The notes under the pieces were generated by a model. It was given only the letters and a program-made list of their open reading frames with translations. It had not been told where the DNA came from and did not search any database. A DNA stretch of 5,537 nt from Dokdonella_A sp040002595 (GTDB taxonomy: Bacteria > Pseudomonadota > Gammaproteobacteria > Xanthomonadales > Rhodanobacteraceae). Position numbers and translations under genes: made by a program. Where the stretch lies: contig JBDUED010000158.1 in assembly GCA_040002595.1 (NCBI GenBank), positions 1 to 5,537 on the forward strand. The letters are read 5' to 3'. This document shows positions 3,197-5,537 of the stretch, piece after piece (the first letter of the stretch is position 1; every line of letters starts with the position of its first letter).

Positions 3197-5537
3197 ATGA
3201 TCGCCCTCGACGGCCAGCCCGCGCTTTCTCCTTTCCGTATCGAGCGTCTCAATGTCGAACTGGCGCAGCTCGCGCCGGGCACGGCTCTGCGTGCGGCGCG
3301 CCATGTGTATTTTGTCGATGCGGTTTCCGACGCGGCGCTCGACCTGCCGCATCTATGCAATGTGATCGAGGCTCAAAGCGGTCCTGCGCGAGCGGCGACG
3401 CTGTGGGTCGTGCCGCGCCTCGGCACACGTTCGCCGTGGTCGAGCAAGGCAACCGACATCCTTCTCGGTTGCGGTTTTGCGGTGCGTCGAATCGAGCGCG
3501 GCCTCGCACTCGACATCGACAGCATGCCTGCGCCTGGCAGCGTGGCGTATGCACAGCTGCTGCAGGTGCTGCACGATCCGATGACTCAATCGGTGGTCGG
3601 ATCGCTCGAAGAAAGCACGCGTCTGTTTCATGCCTGCGCACCCGCGCCACTTGATCGCATTGCACTGGGCAGCGAACCGCTCGCTGCCCTCGACGCTGCG
3701 AATGCGCGCCTTGGGCTTGCCCTTGCCGCCGACGAGATTGCCTATCTGGCCGAATGTTTTCGCGAACTGGCACGCGATCCGTCCGACGCCGAACTGATGA
3801 TGTTCGCGCAGGCGAACTCCGAGCATTGCCGGCACAAGGTGTTCAACGCATCGTTCAGCGTCGATGGCGTTGCGCAGCCGCGCTCGCTGTTCGCGATGAT
3901 CAAGCACACGCACGAAGTTTCTCCGGCACACACCTTGTCGGCGTATCACGACAATGCGGCGGTCGTCGCTGGCAACTGCGCCGCGCGTTTCTTTGCCGAT
4001 GCAACCGACGGCACCTTTCGCGCGCACGCCGAACAAACGCACTACGCGATCAAGGTCGAGACGCACAATCATCCAACCGCCATCTCGCCCTATGCCGGGG
4101 CTGCGACCGGTTCGGGCGGCGAAATCCGTGACGAAGGCGCGACCGGCCGCGGCGGCAAGCCGAAGGCCGGTCTTGTCGGCTTCACGGTTTCGCACCTGCG
4201 CATTCCGGGCCTGCCGCGACCGTGGGAGCACGATCGTCCACTGCCGCCACGTTTTGCCAGTGCATTCCAGATCATGCGCGACGGCCCGCTCGGCGGAGCC
4301 GCGTTCAACAACGAATTTGGTCGTCCCTGCCTCGGCGGGTATTTCCGCGCGTTCGAGCAAAGCGGCAGCACGGGCAATCTTCGTTATGGCTACGACAAGC
4401 CCATCATGATTGCCGGCGGTATTGCAAACCTGCGCGCGAGCGATGTCGACAAGGGCACGCTGCGCGACGGGGATGCAATCATCGTGCTCGGTGGACCGGC
4501 CATGCTGATCGGCCTTGGCGGCGGCGCCGCTTCGTCGATGGCGGCGGGCGCAAGTTCGGCACAACTGGATTTCGCTTCAGTACAGCGCGACAACCCGGAA
4601 ATGGAGCGGCGGTGCCAGGAAGTCATCGACGCTTGCTGGGCGCGCGGCGCGCACAATCCGATCGTGTCGATCCACGATGTCGGCGCTGGCGGCCTGTCCA
4701 ACGCCATCCCCGAAATTCTCAACGATTCGCGCGTCGGCGGACAGATCGAGCTGCGCGCGATTCCGAGCGACGACCCGCGCTTGTCGCCCATGCAGATCTG
4801 GTGCAACGAAGCGCAGGAGCGCTACGTGATCGGTTTGCGTCCACACGACGTGCCGCTGTTCGAAGCGATTTGCGCCCGCGAACGCTGTCCCTTCGCCGTC
4901 GTCGGCCATGCGACAAGCGAACGTCGCCTGGTCCTTTCCGATTCCCGATTCCCTACGCCCGATTTCCAGCCCATTGATCTTCCGCTCGACGTGGTCTTCG
5001 GCAAGCCGCCGCGCATGCAGCGCGATGCGCGACGGCACAAGGCGAAAATCGATCTGGTGCCTGATGTCGGCAGCATCACGCTTGACCGCGCGATCGAGCG
5101 CGTTTTGCGCATTCCCAGCGTCGGCAGCAAGGCTTTCCTGGTCACGATCGGCGATCGCAGCGTCGGCGGCCTGTGTTCGCGCGATCCGATGGTTGGGCCA
5201 TGGCAGGTGCCGGTGGCCGATTGCGCCGTCACGCTCGCCGATTTCCAAGGCTACGCGGGCGAGGCGATGGCGATGGGCGAACGCACGCCGCTGGCGCTGA
5301 TCGACCCCGCCGCGAGCGCGCGCATGGCAGTGGGTGAAGCGCTGACCAATCTCGCTGCGGCGCCGGTGAAACTCGACGAAGTGCGCCTGTCGGCAAACTG
5401 GATGGCTGCCGTCGGCCATGAGGGCGAGGACGCCGCGCTGTACGACGCGGTGTACGCGGTCGGCATGCAATTGTGTCCCGCACTCGGCATCTCGATTCCG
5501 GTCGGCAAGGATTCGCTGTCGATGCAGACGCAATGGC
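3197..5537 (+). CDS. purL: Phosphoribosylformylglycinamidine synthase PurL, single-chain type, 5' part
   Basis: PurL converts FGAR, glutamine and ATP to FGAM, the fourth step of purine synthesis, in the cytoplasm. The frame is open from the ATG to the window edge: 780 codons of an expected 1290 or so. It follows E. coli PurL almost throughout. The N-terminal PurS-like domain covers about 1-150 (SPWSSKATDI near 86). Next come the helical linker and the conserved NSEHCRHK (207-214) with catalytic-type H210. The first synthetase half has ETHNHPTA (288-295), GSGGEIRDEGATGRGG (305-320), GPLGGAAFNNEFGRP (363-377), GLGGGAASSM (439-448) and DVGAGGLSN (494-502). The second half starts around GDRSVGG (652-658) and reaches PVGKDSLSM (768-776). 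The C-terminal glutaminase domain lies beyond the window. The start is fixed because an in-frame TAA at 3167 precedes it with no other start codon between. No Shine-Dalgarno is seen. A short GATTCCC repeat is embedded near codons 581-590. Confidence 0.97.
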   Translation, partial: MIALDGQPALSPFRIERLNVELAQLAPGTALRAARHVYFVDAVSDAALDLPHLCNVIEAQSGPARAATLWVVPRLGTRSPWSSKATDILLGCGFAVRRIERGLALDIDSMPAPGSVAYAQLLQVLHDPMTQSVVGSLEESTRLFHACAPAPLDRIALGSEPLAALDAANARLGLALAADEIAYLAECFRELARDPSDAELMMFAQANSEHCRHKVFNASFSVDGVAQPRSLFAMIKHTHEVSPAHTLSAYHDNAAVVAGNCAARFFADATDGTFRAHAEQTHYAIKVETHNHPTAISPYAGAATGSGGEIRDEGATGRGGKPKAGLVGFTVSHLRIPGLPRPWEHDRPLPPRFASAFQIMRDGPLGGAAFNNEFGRPCLGGYFRAFEQSGSTGNLRYGYDKPIMIAGGIANLRASDVDKGTLRDGDAIIVLGGPAMLIGLGGGAASSMAAGASSAQLDFASVQRDNPEMERRCQEVIDACWARGAHNPIVSIHDVGAGGLSNAIPEILNDSRVGGQIELRAIPSDDPRLSPMQIWCNEAQERYVIGLRPHDVPLFEAICARERCPFAVVGHATSERRLVLSDSRFPTPDFQPIDLPLDVVFGKPPRMQRDARRHKAKIDLVPDVGSITLDRAIERVLRIPSVGSKAFLVTIGDRSVGGLCSRDPMVGPWQVPVADCAVTLADFQGYAGEAMAMGERTPLALIDPAASARMAVGEALTNLAAAPVKLDEVRLSANWMAAVGHEGEDAALYDAVYAVGMQLCPALGISIPVGKDSLSMQTQW
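4938..4967 (+). repeat. Short GATTCCC-type repeat inside purL
   Basis: CCGATTC occurs twice in tandem (4938-4944 and 4945-4951), followed by a third, degenerate CCCGATTTCC (4958-4967). It encodes about DSRFPTPDF (582-590). Compared with E. coli PurL as I recall it, this loop is about three residues longer just before the conserved QPIDLPLD. Tandem GATTCCC units are, to my knowledge, common between genes in Xanthomonadales, so this may be a captured remnant. Confidence 0.45.

Noticed and set aside
3353..4564. 403-residue open frame on the minus strand
   Set aside because: It lies wholly antisense to purL, whose plus frame matches a known enzyme throughout. Long antisense frames are expected in GC-rich codon usage. 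The same applies to the minus frames at 4577-5533 and 2204-3100.

Overview
The window (GC-rich, roughly 60% by eye) carries four clear plus-strand protein genes: xerD (tyrosine recombinase), two adjacent and different dsbC-type disulfide isomerase genes, and the first 780 codons of a large single-chain purL that runs off the right edge. The proteins look gammaproteobacterial. XerD and PurL match my recollection of the E. coli proteins through their catalytic motifs. The order xerD-dsbC-purL, the GC content and GATTCCC-type short repeats suggest Xanthomonadales/Lysobacterales (the Xanthomonas, Lysobacter or Rhodanobacteraceae group). This placement is inference; no genus can be named from the sequence.

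Layout. xerD (15-1034) is complete or nearly so and ends directly in a nested hairpin. Positions 1035-1587 are a 553-base gene-free stretch. Its first half holds two direct-repeat copies exactly 136 bases apart, each able to fold into two hairpins. Its second half (about 1310-1587) holds two inverted repeats and weak sigma-E-like promoter candidates upstream of the first dsbC. The two dsbC genes (1588-2328 and 2339-3088) are separated by only 10 bases and are surely cotranscribed. Each has a signal peptide, a dimerisation domain, a thioredoxin fold and a second cysteine pair, but their active sites differ (CPFC against CGYC).

The 108 bases between the second dsbC and purL are unexpectedly structured. 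A clean GGAGGA precedes a 27-codon open frame that ends 14 bases before the purL start. Two hairpins lie inside that frame, and purL itself has no visible Shine-Dalgarno sequence. This looks like a possible leader peptide or translational-coupling device for purL. It is the least expected item in the window, but it is unproven.

How the genes relate: XerD resolves chromosome dimers, the DsbC pair repairs wrong disulfides in the periplasm, and PurL makes FGAM in purine synthesis. They share no pathway. The neighbourhood is a housekeeping block; in E. coli xerD and dsbC are likewise adjacent but are followed by recJ. I see no phage, plasmid, CRISPR, defence or transposase genes.
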